From Myxococcus xanthus (GTDB lineage Bacteria > Myxococcota > Myxococcia > Myxococcales > Myxococcaceae): a stretch of 64,000 nt of DNA. Below, in pieces: positions 34,992 to 43,680 of the stretch. The position numbers and the translations under genes were made by a program. Location: the NCBI RefSeq assembly GCF_900106535.1, contig NZ_FNOH01000005.1, positions 124,001 through 188,000 of the forward strand, written 5' to 3'. Numbering within the stretch: position 1 is the first letter of the stretch; each line of letters starts with the position of its first letter. The notes beneath the pieces are model-generated. The model saw nothing but the letters and a program-made list of their open reading frames with translations, had not been told where the DNA came from and made no database searches.

Positions 34992-36416
34992 ATGCCCCTG
35001 TTCCGCACCATTCTCGTTGCCGATGATGAGCCCTCCATCCGGCACATCCTCACGTTGGTGCTCACCGGCCACGGTTACGACGTGCGCGCGGTGGCCGATG
35101 GCGAGGACGCGCTGAAGGAACTCGCCGCGCGTGACTACGACGTGCTGTTGTGCGACGTGCGCATGCCGAAGAAGGATGGCCTCGTCGTCCTGCGTGAGGC
35201 CCTGGCTTCGCACCCCGCGCTGACGGCAGTAGTGATGAGCGCCTACGGCTCGCAGGAACAGGCGCTCCAAGCCGTCGCCGCGGGCGCGTTCGACTACGTC
35301 CAGAAGCCATTCAAACCGGACGAAATCGTCTTCGTCCTCCGAAAGGCGGAGGAGCGGGAGCGGCTGGTTCGCGAGAACCGGCGGCTGAAGCAGGCCAGCC
35401 TGCCTTCAACGCCCGGGGGGCACATCCTCGGAGAGAGCCCGGCGCTGCATGCGTTGCTGCGCCAGGTCGCGCGGCTCGCGCCGGTGGACACCACCGTGCT
35501 CATCAGTGGCGAGAGCGGCACCGGGAAGGAGCTCATCGCGCGGGAGCTTCATGTTCGCAGTCCCCGCGCGCCCATGTCTTTCGTCGCGGTCAACTGTGGT
35601 GCCATTCCCTCCGGCCTCATCGAGAGTGAGCTGTTTGGCCACGCGAAGGGCGCCTTCACGGACGCACGCACCGCCAAGAGAGGCCTCTTCGCGGAGGCCG
35701 ATGGGGGCACCCTCTTCCTGGATGAGGTGGGGGAGCTTCCCTTGGCCGCCCAGGTGAAGCTGCTGCGTGTCCTCCAGGAGGGAGAAATCCGGCCGGTAGG
35801 GGAGAATCGCGTCGAGAAGGTCAACGTGCGCGTGGTGGCAGCCACCTTGCGCGACCTGTCTCGCCTGGTCGCGAAGGGGGATTTTCGTGAGGACCTGTAC
35901 TACCGCCTCAACGTGGTGAACCTCCGCGTCCCTCCCCTGCGGGAGCGCCGTGAGGACGTGCCACTGCTGGCGCGAGCCTTCATCGCTCGGTTCAACCGCG
36001 AGCTGAACCGAGAGCCTCCCGTCGCCGGGCTCACCGCAGAGGCCGAGGCGCTCCTGAAGTCCTACGCATGGCCTGGAAACGTCCGTGAGTTGGAAAACGC
36101 CATGGAGCGTGCCGTGTTGTTGGCGGACGAGCCGCACATCCTTCCTGCGAACCTGCCCGAAAGGCTGTGGGCCGCGTCCCCACCTGGCCCTCATGGCGAG
36201 AAGCCACATGGAGATCCGGTGCTACAGGGTGGTGGTGACCTGTCGCTCAAGCGAGCCATCCGGGAGCTGGAAGAGTCCTACATCCGAGCCGCCTTGCGAA
36301 AGACGAAGGGCAACCGCACCCGGGCTGCGGAGTTGCTGGACATCAGTCACCGGGCGCTCCTCTACAAAATCAAGGAGTACGGCATCGATCCGGACGCCGA
36401 GGCGGAGCGCGGGTGA
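34992..36416 (+). CDS. pilR2: NtrC-type response regulator PilR2 with GAFTDA variant
   Basis: A 474-residue activator. The receiver (about 5-120) has VADDEPSIRH, the acceptor Asp in LLCDVRMPK and Lys in VQKPFKP. The AAA+ domain (about 140-375) has Walker A GESGTGKEL and the sensor region DEVGELPL. The loop that contacts sigma54 reads GAFTDA (KGAFTDARTAKRG) instead of GAFTGA. A Fis-type helix-turn-helix ends it (TRAAELLDISHRALLYKI). Variants of this loop can still activate sigma54 in some activators, so the change does not by itself mean inactivity. Its targets are unknown; pilM-Q lies immediately downstream. Confidence 0.93.
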   Translation: MPLFRTILVADDEPSIRHILTLVLTGHGYDVRAVADGEDALKELAARDYDVLLCDVRMPKKDGLVVLREALASHPALTAVVMSAYGSQEQALQAVAAGAFDYVQKPFKPDEIVFVLRKAEERERLVRENRRLKQASLPSTPGGHILGESPALHALLRQVARLAPVDTTVLISGESGTGKELIARELHVRSPRAPMSFVAVNCGAIPSGLIESELFGHAKGAFTDARTAKRGLFAEADGGTLFLDEVGELPLAAQVKLLRVLQEGEIRPVGENRVEKVNVRVVAATLRDLSRLVAKGDFREDLYYRLNVVNLRVPPLRERREDVPLLARAFIARFNRELNREPPVAGLTAEAEALLKSYAWPGNVRELENAMERAVLLADEPHILPANLPERLWAASPPGPHGEKPHGDPVLQGGGDLSLKRAIRELEESYIRAALRKTKGNRTRAAELLDISHRALLYKIKEYGIDPDAEAERG

Positions 36417-36470
36417 CGTGCGGGGCCGGTCCAGGAACCGGACTGCCGGCTGGCATTTGACGGAACGCGC

Positions 36471-36495
36471 CGGAGGCCGGAAAATCGGGCCTCCG
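36471..36495 (+). promoter_or_regulatory. Hairpin between pilR2 and pilM
   Basis: CGGAGGCC (36471-36478) and GGCCTCCG (36488-36495) form a perfect 8-bp stem around a 9-base loop. There is no U-tract, so it may end the pilD-S2-R2 unit with Rho help or regulate the pilM operon. A TTGACG element at 36588-36593 lies 38 bases before the pilM ATG and could belong to the pilM promoter, although a matching -10 is poor. Confidence 0.45.
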
Positions 36496-36631
36496 CGACG
36501 GTGTTGAGGGGCCCGGCGCAGTTGGGGTGGTGCGAGGCTCCCGTCCGTCCGGAGGGCAGGCGGGCTCCAGGCACTTTTTAGGAGGGGTTGACGGCCAGTG
36601 CTACGCTGGCTGCCTCTCGACGGAGTCACGC

Positions 36632-37714
36632 ATGGCGAAGGGCAAACTGGTACTCGGCCTGGATATCGGATCGACGTCCATCAAGATGATTCTCCTCAAG
36701 GAGCAGCGCAAGCGCGGCGAGGTCATCTATGCGCTGCAGAGCTTCGGGATGAAGCCGCTGCCTCCGGAGGCCATCGTCGACGGCGCGCTGATGAACTCCA
36801 CGGCCATTGTCCAGGCCGTGCAGGACCTGATGTCCGAGCTGAAGGTGAAGGGCAAGGACGTGGCCATCGGCGTGTCCGGCCACTCGGTCATCATCAAGAA
36901 GATTCAGATGCCTCGCATGTCCCAGGATGAGCTCGAGGAGAGCATCCAGTGGGAGGCGGAGCAGTACATCCCGTTCGATGTGAAGGACGTCAACATCGAC
37001 ACGCAGATCCTCGACGGCGGCGGCAACGACGCCACGGGACAGATGGACGTGCTGCTGGTCGCGGCCAAGAAGGACATGATCAACGACTACACCACGGTGG
37101 TCTCCGAGGCGGGCCTGGCCCCGGTGGTGGTGGACGTGGATGCCTTCGCCGTCCAGAACATGTTCTCCGTCAACTATGACGTGCCGGAGCGCGAGACGGT
37201 GGTGCTCATCAACGCGGGCGCCTCGGTGGTGAACATCAACATCATCTCCAACGGCGCGACGGTGTTCACGCGCGACGTCACCATCGGCGGCAACCAGTTC
37301 ACCGAGGAGATCCAGAAGCAGCTGAACGTCTCCTACGAGGAGGCCGAGGCGCTGAAGATCGGTGGCAACGGCGCTGACGCGGACGCGGTGGTACCGCAGG
37401 ACGTGGAGCGGGTGCTCTCCAGCGTCGCCGAACAGGTCGCGGGCGAAATCCAGCGCTCGCTGGACTTCTACGCGGGTACCGCGGCCGACTCGAACTTCAG
37501 CAAGGTCTACCTGTCGGGCGGCACGGCGAAGATTCCCGCGCTGTTCAAGACCATCGAAGCGCGCACGGGTGTACCGGTGGAGATCCTCAACCCCTTCCGC
37601 AAGATCGAAGTGGATAACCGGAAGTTCGACCCCGCGTTCGTCATGGACGTGGCGCCCATGGCGGCGGTGGCCGTGGGACTGGCGCTGCGGCGCCCGGGCG
37701 ACAAGCTGGCCTGA
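36632..37714 (+). CDS. pilM: Type IV pilus assembly protein PilM (actin-like)
   Basis: A 360-residue cytoplasmic actin-fold protein that binds the N-terminus of PilN on the inner face of the membrane. The ATG at 36632 gives MAKGKLVLGLDIGSTSIKM, where LDIGSTSIK is the phosphate 1 motif of the actin/FtsA superfamily. LSGGTAKIPAL near residue 290 is the adenosine motif. A SHS2-type insertion is present. It is the first gene of the pilMNOPQ operon. Confidence 0.96.
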   Translation: MAKGKLVLGLDIGSTSIKMILLKEQRKRGEVIYALQSFGMKPLPPEAIVDGALMNSTAIVQAVQDLMSELKVKGKDVAIGVSGHSVIIKKIQMPRMSQDELEESIQWEAEQYIPFDVKDVNIDTQILDGGGNDATGQMDVLLVAAKKDMINDYTTVVSEAGLAPVVVDVDAFAVQNMFSVNYDVPERETVVLINAGASVVNINIISNGATVFTRDVTIGGNQFTEEIQKQLNVSYEEAEALKIGGNGADADAVVPQDVERVLSSVAEQVAGEIQRSLDFYAGTAADSNFSKVYLSGGTAKIPALFKTIEARTGVPVEILNPFRKIEVDNRKFDPAFVMDVAPMAAVAVGLALRRPGDKLA

Positions 37715-37741
37715 CCGGACCACCCTCTGGAGACGACGCAC

Positions 37742-38419
37742 ATGATGATTCGCATCAACCTGCTGCCCGTCCGGGCGGTGAAGAAGCGTGAGATGGGCCG
37801 GCAGGTGCTGGTCCTCTTCGCGGTGGTCCTGATTGGCGCTGGCGTTGCCAACTACCTCTGGTACGACGACCGACAGAGCGAGCTTGAGGCGCACCAAGCG
37901 GGCGTCGCTTCAACCAAGGCGAGGATTGCCGAGCTGGAGAAGATCATCGGCGAGGTCAAGAACATCAACACCCGGAAGGCCGAAGTGGAGAAGAAGCTGG
38001 CCGTCTTGGATGCGCTGCGCAAGGGCCGTAGCGGGCCTGTTCGCATGATGGACGCACTCGCGTCTGCGACACCCAAGAAGGTGTGGGTGAAGACGTTCTC
38101 GGAGAACAACAACGCGGTCTCCATTGATGGCTCGGCCGTCAGTCATGACGAAGTCGCCGAGTTCATGCGCGGGCTCAACGGTGTGGTGTGGACACCCAAG
38201 GGCATGGGGCGCCTGGTGGACCGTCGCCGGGACAGCAAGACAGCACGAGTCGAGATGCTCACCTCGGATGCCACGATCGAAGAGTTCCCGGAGGCGCAGG
38301 TGTCCCCGTTCTTCAAGAACATCGATCTGCAGACTGCCAAGCAGGTTGGCGGTGCGCAGGTCGGGGTCCCGATCCTGGTCGAGTTCAAGATCACGATGAC
38401 TTCCAACTACGCCATCTGA
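37742..38419 (+). CDS. pilN: Type IV pilus assembly protein PilN
   Basis: A 225-residue bitopic inner-membrane protein. The cytoplasmic start MMIRINLLPVR contains the INLLP motif that docks into PilM. One transmembrane helix (about residues 21-40, VLVLFAVVLIGAGVANYLWY) is followed by a periplasmic coiled coil (about 45-85) and a ferredoxin-like domain (FSENNNAVSIDGSAV). It forms heterodimers with PilO. It lies 27 bases after pilM and 14 before pilO. Confidence 0.95.
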   Translation: MMIRINLLPVRAVKKREMGRQVLVLFAVVLIGAGVANYLWYDDRQSELEAHQAGVASTKARIAELEKIIGEVKNINTRKAEVEKKLAVLDALRKGRSGPVRMMDALASATPKKVWVKTFSENNNAVSIDGSAVSHDEVAEFMRGLNGVVWTPKGMGRLVDRRRDSKTARVEMLTSDATIEEFPEAQVSPFFKNIDLQTAKQVGGAQVGVPILVEFKITMTSNYAI

Positions 38420-38433
38420 CAAGGCTGCCCGTC

Positions 38434-39051
38434 ATGGACAAGTACCTGGATCAATTCGTCAAGGCGCCGCCAGCCATCAAATTCGGGGGCCTGGCGTTCG
38501 TCGTCGGTGCCCTCACGGCCGCCAACTTCTTCATGGTCATCCAGCCCACGGAGGAAGAAATCGGTTGGGCGGTGGCCGAGCGCCGCAAGCTGGACCTGGA
38601 ACTGGCGGACAAGAGTGAGATTGCTCAGAACCTGAATGAGCGTCGGCGCGAGATGGACGTGCTGGAGCAGAAGCTCTCGGAGGCGCTCACGGAACTTCCG
38701 GAGCAGCGTGACATCGAGGAGCTGCTCGCGCAGATCAACGACATCGGGAAGAAGAGCGGTCTGGAACTCTCCAGCGTGACCCCTGGCAAGGAGTCTGTCG
38801 GGGGAGGGGAGTTCTTCGCACGCATCCCCATCAAGATGACGGTGAGCGGCAACTACCACGAGATTGCGCTCTTCCTTCAGGAGATGGCCAACATGCGCCG
38901 CATCGTCAACGTCAACAACATCAAGTTCGACTCGGCCAAACTCAAGAACGAGAAGGTCGTCTTGCAGAGCGAGTTCCAGGCCACGACGTTCCGGTTCGTC
39001 GAACAGAAGGCCGCTGCGTCGACCGCGGGCAACTCGAACTCGAAGAAATAG
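38434..39051 (+). CDS. pilO: Type IV pilus assembly protein PilO
   Basis: A 205-residue bitopic inner-membrane protein. The ATG at 38434 gives MDKYLDQFVKAPPAIKFGG, with a transmembrane helix at about 17-36 (GLAFVVGALTAANFFMVI), a coiled coil at about 45-95 and a periplasmic PilO ferredoxin-like domain (SGLELSSVTPGKES, MTVSGNYHEIALFLQEM). It pairs with PilN and links to PilP. The frame is open upstream to 38188 but overlaps pilN and is not used. Confidence 0.95.
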   Translation: MDKYLDQFVKAPPAIKFGGLAFVVGALTAANFFMVIQPTEEEIGWAVAERRKLDLELADKSEIAQNLNERRREMDVLEQKLSEALTELPEQRDIEELLAQINDIGKKSGLELSSVTPGKESVGGGEFFARIPIKMTVSGNYHEIALFLQEMANMRRIVNVNNIKFDSAKLKNEKVVLQSEFQATTFRFVEQKAAASTAGNSNSKK

Positions 39052-39094
39052 AAACTTGATCCGCTCAAGAAGTAGGGCGACAAGGGGAGTGAGG

Positions 39095-39658
39095 ATGAAG
39101 ACGTTCAAGGCCACCATGACCACCGCGATGCTCGCACTGGTGCTTGCTGCGTGCGAGGAGCCGCCGGCTCCTGCGCCCCCGCCTGCAAAGCCCAAGGCTG
39201 CGGCGGCAGTCCCTGTGAAGGCGGCCCCCACCGAGACTGGTGCGCAGGCGGCGCCCTCCTACAGCTATGTGTACAACCCGGTGGGGAAGCGCGACCCTTT
39301 CCGGAGTCCGATCGACGAGCTGGGGCCGGTGAACGCCAACCCCGTGGCAGCCTGCAACGAGCCCCTCTGCTCGTTCGACTTGGATCAGCTGAAGCTCGTT
39401 GCCGTGGTGACAGGGGATGCAAGCCCCGTCGCGATGGTCGAAGACCCGGCCGGACGTGGGCACATCGTGCGTCGCAACACTCGCATGGGACGTCAGGGCG
39501 GCAAGGTCACTCAGATTCTTCGTGACTCGGTGACGGTGACAGAGGTGTTCTCCGGCAACGGAGAGATCATCAAGAATCCGGTGACACTGCAGTTGAAGCC
39601 TGATGCGAAGCAGGACCCCGCCTACAACATGATGACGGGCAGGAACTACGGAGAGTAG
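39095..39658 (+). CDS. pilP: Type IV pilus lipoprotein PilP
   Basis: A 187-residue lipoprotein. The ATG at 39095 follows GGGGAGTGAGG and begins a lipoprotein signal with lipobox LAAC (Cys20). A disordered Pro/Ala linker (about 22-50) precedes a beta-sandwich domain with YVYNPVGKRDPFRSP, the conserved PilP YxxxGKRDPF-type motif. PilP bridges PilN/PilO to the N0 domain of the PilQ secretin. It is placed 43 bases after pilO. Confidence 0.95.
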   Translation: MKTFKATMTTAMLALVLAACEEPPAPAPPPAKPKAAAAVPVKAAPTETGAQAAPSYSYVYNPVGKRDPFRSPIDELGPVNANPVAACNEPLCSFDLDQLKLVAVVTGDASPVAMVEDPAGRGHIVRRNTRMGRQGGKVTQILRDSVTVTEVFSGNGEIIKNPVTLQLKPDAKQDPAYNMMTGRNYGE

Positions 39659-39677
39659 CGCCCTCCAAGGCGCTCCC

Positions 39678-39693
39678 GCGGGCGGTGGCCCGC
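39678..39693 (+). promoter_or_regulatory. Hairpin between pilP and pilQ
   Basis: GCGGGC and GCCCGC form a perfect 6-bp stem with a 4-base loop, followed by TTCCAACTTG. The weak pyrimidine tract suggests partial termination or an mRNA stability element that could tune PilQ relative to PilMNOP. It uses the same stem sequence as the hairpin in the pilB leader. Confidence 0.4.
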
Positions 39694-39715
39694 TTCCAAC
39701 TTGTTGAGGGGACGC

Positions 39716-42421
39716 ATGCTCGAGGAGAGCGCTGTGACGAGGGGCAAGTGGATGTTGGCGGCCGCATGGGCGGTCGTTCTTGTGGGCGCCAGGGTGCATG
39801 GTGCCGAGCTGAATACGCTGCGGGGACTTGATGTGTCCCGCACGGGCTCGGGTGCCCAGGTGGTGGTGACCGGCACCCGGCCACCGACCTTTACCGTGTT
39901 CCGGCTGAGCGGGCCGGAGCGCCTGGTCGTGGACCTGTCGTCGGCGGATGCGACCGGCATCAAGGGACACCACGAGGGCTCTGGACCGGTTTCCGGTGTC
40001 GTGGCGTCCCAGTTCTCTGATCAGCGCGCGAGCGTTGGCCGGGTGCTGCTGGCGCTGGACAAGGCGTCTCAGTATGACGTGCGCGCGGACGGAAACCGGG
40101 TCGTCATCTCCGTGGATGGCACCTCGCAGTCCGTTGACGCGAAGCGCGCCGAGACGCCGGCCAGGACAGAACGCATGACCGCGTCGGTGGAGGCGAAGCC
40201 ACACCCGGTCGCCGCCCAGGCTCCGGCCAAAGTGGTGAAGGCAGAATCAGCGGCAGTCCCCAAGGCCGCGCTCCCGGAAAACGTGGTGGCTGCCGAGGCT
40301 GATGAGCGGGAGGTGTCGAATCCGGCCCAGCACATCACTGCCATGTCGTTCGCGGACGATACCCTCAGCATTCGTGCGGATGGTGACATCGCCCGCTACG
40401 AGGTGCTGGAGCTTGCCGACCCGCCTCGGCTCGCGGTCGACCTGTTTGGCGTCGGCCTCGCGACGCGTGCTCCTCGCGTGAAGTCGGGGGCGCTGCGCGA
40501 TGTTCGTGTGGGCGCGCATGCAGACAAGGTTCGCCTGGTGCTGGACGTGCGCGGGACGATGCCTGCCTACCGAGTGGACCGCGCGAACCGTGGCCTCGAG
40601 GTGGTGCTTGGACGCGCGGTTGCGCGGAAGGCTGCGCCGGCCGTTGAGACCCAGGCAGTCGTAGCCTCCGTGGCAGAGGTCGAGCCGCTGCGTCAGACGC
40701 CTGTGAAGTCCGACGCCTCCCCCGTGGTCGAAGTGAAGGATGTGCGCTTCGAGGAGAGCAGCTCGGGGGGCCGCATTGTGATGAAGCTGTCGGGCACCTC
40801 CGGGTGGAAGGTGGACCGGCCGGATCCTCGCAGCGCGGTGCTGACGCTGGACAACGCGCGCCTTCCGAAGAAGTTCGAGCGCAGCCTCGACACCAGCGCG
40901 TTGGATACGCCGGTGAAGATGATCAGCGCCTTCAGTGTCCCGGGAGCGGGCGGCAAGGTGCGTCTTGTGGTGGCCGCCGATGGTGCCATTGAAGAAAAGG
41001 TATCCCAGAGCGCGGGAACGCTGTCGTGGCGTCTGGATGTGAAGGGCGTGAAGACGGAGGAGGTGGCCGTGGCTCAGCGCACCGCTGGCTTCACCACCGA
41101 GGCGCCTGCCTACGCCGCAGAGGGCGCGCCCCAGCAGGCCCGCTACCGTGGGAAGCGCGTATCCTTCGAGTTCAAGGACATCGACATCCAGAATCTCCTC
41201 CGCGTCATTGCGGAGATCTCCAAGAAGAACATCGTGGTGGCGGATGATGTCAGTGGCAAGGTGACCATCCGCCTGCGCAATGTCCCCTGGGATCAGGCGC
41301 TGGATCTCGTCCTCCGTACCAAGGCGCTGGGCAAGGAGGAGTTCGGCAACATCATCCGAATCGCTCCGCTGAAGACGCTCGAGGAGGAGGCCCGACTGCG
41401 TCAAGAGCGCAAGAAGTCGCTCCAGCAGCAGGAGGACCTGATGGTCAACCTCCTCCCGGTCAACTACGCCGTGGCTGCCGATATGGCGGCGAGGGTGAAG
41501 GACGTGCTGAGTGAGCGAGGTTCGGTGACGGTGGATCAGCGCACCAACGTCCTCATCGTCAAGGACGTGCGTTCCAATACGGAGCGCGCCCGCTCGTTGG
41601 TGCGCAGCCTGGATACGCAGACGCCGCAGGTGCTCATCGAGAGCCGCATCGTGGAAGCCAACACCTCCTTTAGCCGGTCGCTGGGCGTTCAGTGGGGTGG
41701 TCAGGCTCGCGCGGGGCAGGCGACTGGAAACTCAACGGGCCTCATCTTCCCGAACAACCTGGCCGTGACGGGTGGCGTTACGGGGACCGGCGCAGGGCTT
41801 CCTGATAATCCGAACTTTGCGGTCAATCTGCCCACGGGTACTGGACAGGGTGTGGGCGGAGCCATGGGATTCACGTTCGGTTCGGCGGGCGGGGCGCTTC
41901 AGCTCAACCTGCGCCTGTCTGCGGCAGAGAACGAGGGCTCGGTGAAGACCATCTCCGCGCCGAAGGTGACGACGCTGGACAACAACACAGCCCGCATCAG
42001 CCAGGGTGTGTCCATTCCCTTCAGCCAGACGTCGGCGCAGGGTGTGAACACCACCTTCGTGGGAGCGCGTCTGTCGTTGGAGGTGACGCCGCACATCACC
42101 CAGGATGGCAGCGTTCTGATGTCCATCAATGCGTCCAACAACCAGCCTGACCCGTCCAGCACGGGTGCCAACGGTCAGCCTTCCATCCAGCGCAAGGAAG
42201 CCAACACCCAGGTGCTGGTGAAGGATGGAGACACGACGGTCATCGGTGGCATCTACGTTCGCCGAGGCGCAACGCAGGTCAATTCGGTGCCGTTCCTGTC
42301 GCGGATTCCGGTGCTGGGCCTGCTCTTCAAGAACAACTCGGAGACCGACACCCGGCAGGAACTGCTCATCTTCATCACGCCCCGCATTCTCAACCGGCAG
42401 ACCATTGCGCAGACTCTGTAA
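39716..42421 (+). CDS. pilQ: Type IV pilus secretin PilQ
   Basis: A 901-residue outer-membrane secretin that forms the pilus exit channel. The ATG at 39716 gives the expected length; a GTG at 39734 or TTG at 39701 are possible alternatives. The signal peptide ends around residue 30 (VHGA). Three AMIN peptidoglycan-binding domains lie at about 30-135, 205-300 and 340-445. An STN/N0 domain follows (VSFEFKDIDIQNLLRVIAEI, about 480-550), then an N1 domain (about 585-655, LLPVNYAVAADMAARVKDVL) and the secretin core (700-900), including FLSRIPVLGLLFKNNSE and LIFITPRIL. It ends the pilMNOPQ operon. Confidence 0.97.
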   Translation: MLEESAVTRGKWMLAAAWAVVLVGARVHGAELNTLRGLDVSRTGSGAQVVVTGTRPPTFTVFRLSGPERLVVDLSSADATGIKGHHEGSGPVSGVVASQFSDQRASVGRVLLALDKASQYDVRADGNRVVISVDGTSQSVDAKRAETPARTERMTASVEAKPHPVAAQAPAKVVKAESAAVPKAALPENVVAAEADEREVSNPAQHITAMSFADDTLSIRADGDIARYEVLELADPPRLAVDLFGVGLATRAPRVKSGALRDVRVGAHADKVRLVLDVRGTMPAYRVDRANRGLEVVLGRAVARKAAPAVETQAVVASVAEVEPLRQTPVKSDASPVVEVKDVRFEESSSGGRIVMKLSGTSGWKVDRPDPRSAVLTLDNARLPKKFERSLDTSALDTPVKMISAFSVPGAGGKVRLVVAADGAIEEKVSQSAGTLSWRLDVKGVKTEEVAVAQRTAGFTTEAPAYAAEGAPQQARYRGKRVSFEFKDIDIQNLLRVIAEISKKNIVVADDVSGKVTIRLRNVPWDQALDLVLRTKALGKEEFGNIIRIAPLKTLEEEARLRQERKKSLQQQEDLMVNLLPVNYAVAADMAARVKDVLSERGSVTVDQRTNVLIVKDVRSNTERARSLVRSLDTQTPQVLIESRIVEANTSFSRSLGVQWGGQARAGQATGNSTGLIFPNNLAVTGGVTGTGAGLPDNPNFAVNLPTGTGQGVGGAMGFTFGSAGGALQLNLRLSAAENEGSVKTISAPKVTTLDNNTARISQGVSIPFSQTSAQGVNTTFVGARLSLEVTPHITQDGSVLMSINASNNQPDPSSTGANGQPSIQRKEANTQVLVKDGDTTVIGGIYVRRGATQVNSVPFLSRIPVLGLLFKNNSETDTRQELLIFITPRILNRQTIAQTL

Positions 42422-42460
42422 GGGTTTCCCTTGCGTCCTCTTGCAGGAGAGCGTTCGCTC

Positions 42461-43123
42461 ATGAAGAACTTCTATCTCGCGGTGCCGTTGGCACTGGCCA
42501 TGACTGGATGCGTTGACAGTGCTCCAGACATCCAGCTTTTCAACGCGTTCATTCCGGATGCTTCCTGTGCGGTCAACCAGTCCGGGCTCGCCAGTTCGGG
42601 CGGGTCACTGGACCTCTCGACGTCGGGCCGTTACCTCGCTGCATTCCAGGTCCGGAACAGCCTCTCGACTCAGGAGGTCGTCGTTGGTGAAGCCCCCGTA
42701 ACAGGTGGTGGCGACGAGTCTTCCATCTACGTCAACAACGTCGAGTTGAACTACGAAACGCAAGGTACGGGGCCGACGCTCAGGAGTGACGTCTACCCCT
42801 ACTATTTCAACCTGCCAGCGAACGCGACGCAGAGCAGCAGTGCGGTCCTGGATCTGCTGGGGGCCAATGCGAGCGCTGACCTCGCCGCCTATTTCGGCGG
42901 TGGCGGCACTGCGCCCGTAAGCGTCGTCGTTCGGCTGAAGCTGATCGGTAAGACCGTCAACGGCAAGTCGACCGAGTCGAACGAGGCCACGTACCCCGTC
43001 ACGTTCTACCATTCGGGCTTCACTTGCCAGGCAGGAACGCAGCTCGTGCCCACCGGGCCCTGCGGGCTTCCGGGTGGGCAGGATGGCTTCCCTCCCGAGT
43101 GCACCGAGCCCGAGGAAACGTAG
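42461..43123 (+). CDS. Secreted lipoprotein of unknown function
   Basis: A 220-residue protein. The ATG at 42461 begins a lipoprotein signal MKNFYLAVPLALAM with lipobox MTGC (Cys17). The mature part is beta-rich and Ser/Thr/Gly-rich (GGSLDLSTSGRYLAAFQVRN, GTAPVSVVVRLKLIGKTVNG), with a C-terminal Cys-containing tail (TCQAGTQLV, PCGLPGG, PECTEPEE). It lies 39 bases after pilQ with the same direction and a terminator just behind it, so it may be the last gene of the pilM operon. No family was recognised. Confidence 0.72.
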   Translation: MKNFYLAVPLALAMTGCVDSAPDIQLFNAFIPDASCAVNQSGLASSGGSLDLSTSGRYLAAFQVRNSLSTQEVVVGEAPVTGGGDESSIYVNNVELNYETQGTGPTLRSDVYPYYFNLPANATQSSSAVLDLLGANASADLAAYFGGGGTAPVSVVVRLKLIGKTVNGKSTESNEATYPVTFYHSGFTCQAGTQLVPTGPCGLPGGQDGFPPECTEPEET

Positions 43124-43134
43124 TCCCAATGTCC

Positions 43135-43167
43135 GCCGGGGCCCTTGACCGGGCCCCGGCCGTCTTT
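43135..43167 (+). terminator. Intrinsic terminator after the pilQ-linked lipoprotein
   Basis: GCCGGGGCCC (43135-43144) pairs perfectly with GGGCCCCGGC (43151-43160), a 10-bp stem with a 6-base loop, followed by CGTCTTT. It lies 12 bases after the lipoprotein stop and before the Roadblock gene, so it probably ends the pilMNOPQ transcript. Confidence 0.85.
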
Positions 43168-43183
43168 CTAAGAGCCTCTACCC

Positions 43184-43546
43184 ATGTCCTTCCGCACGCA
43201 CCTCGAGTCGGTGGTCAACCAGGTCGAAGGAGCCCTCGCGTGCAGCGTGATGGGCTTTGACGGCATCTCCGTCGACACCTTCCAGAAGGATGAGAGCGCC
43301 GAGCTGGACCTCAACGGCGCCTGGGTGGAGTACGCCAACCTCCTCACCCAGTTGCGCAACGCCGCGGAGACCCTCAAGACGGGCACCGTGAGCGAGGTCA
43401 GCGTCAACAGTGAGAAGGTGCTGACCGTGATGCGGCTGGTGTCACCGGACTACTTCCTGGTGCTCGCCCTTCACGCGGATGGTAACTTCGGCAAGGGCCG
43501 CTACGTGCTGCGCGTCACTGCACCCAAGGTGCGCGCCGAGCTCTAG
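43184..43546 (+). CDS. Roadblock/LC7-family protein
   Basis: A 120-residue protein with the Roadblock/LC7 fold pattern: an N-terminal helix (FRTHLESVVNQVEGALACSVM), a GFDGISVDTF strand-turn, a long helix (WVEYANLLTQLRNAAETLKTG) and the terminal strands (VSVNSEKVLTVMRLVSPDYFLVLAL). In myxobacteria this family includes MglB, the activator of the polarity GTPase MglA; others bind small GTPases. It is small, soluble and cytoplasmic. It lies 60 bases after the secreted lipoprotein and 134 before efp. A GTPase partner is suggested by family; none is adjacent, so the link to MglA is inference. Confidence 0.82.
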   Translation: MSFRTHLESVVNQVEGALACSVMGFDGISVDTFQKDESAELDLNGAWVEYANLLTQLRNAAETLKTGTVSEVSVNSEKVLTVMRLVSPDYFLVLALHADGNFGKGRYVLRVTAPKVRAEL

Positions 43547-43595
43547 TCGGATGCCCGGCCGGCAGTCATCCAGGCGACGCTTCCGCCGCTGCTTT

Positions 43596-43613
43596 CCCCT
43601 TCCATGGAAGGGG
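43596..43613. promoter_or_regulatory. 18-bp perfect palindrome upstream of efp
   Basis: CCCCTTCCATGGAAGGGG is identical to its reverse complement and lies 68 bases before the efp ATG, in the efp promoter region. As it has no loop it is more like a dimeric protein operator than a terminator. No regulator is known for it here. Confidence 0.5.
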
Positions 43614-43680
43614 CGCATGGGCTAGACACCCCGGACTTTTCAAGCTTTCGCTGCTGCGAGTCTGTAAGGAGTCGGTCCCC

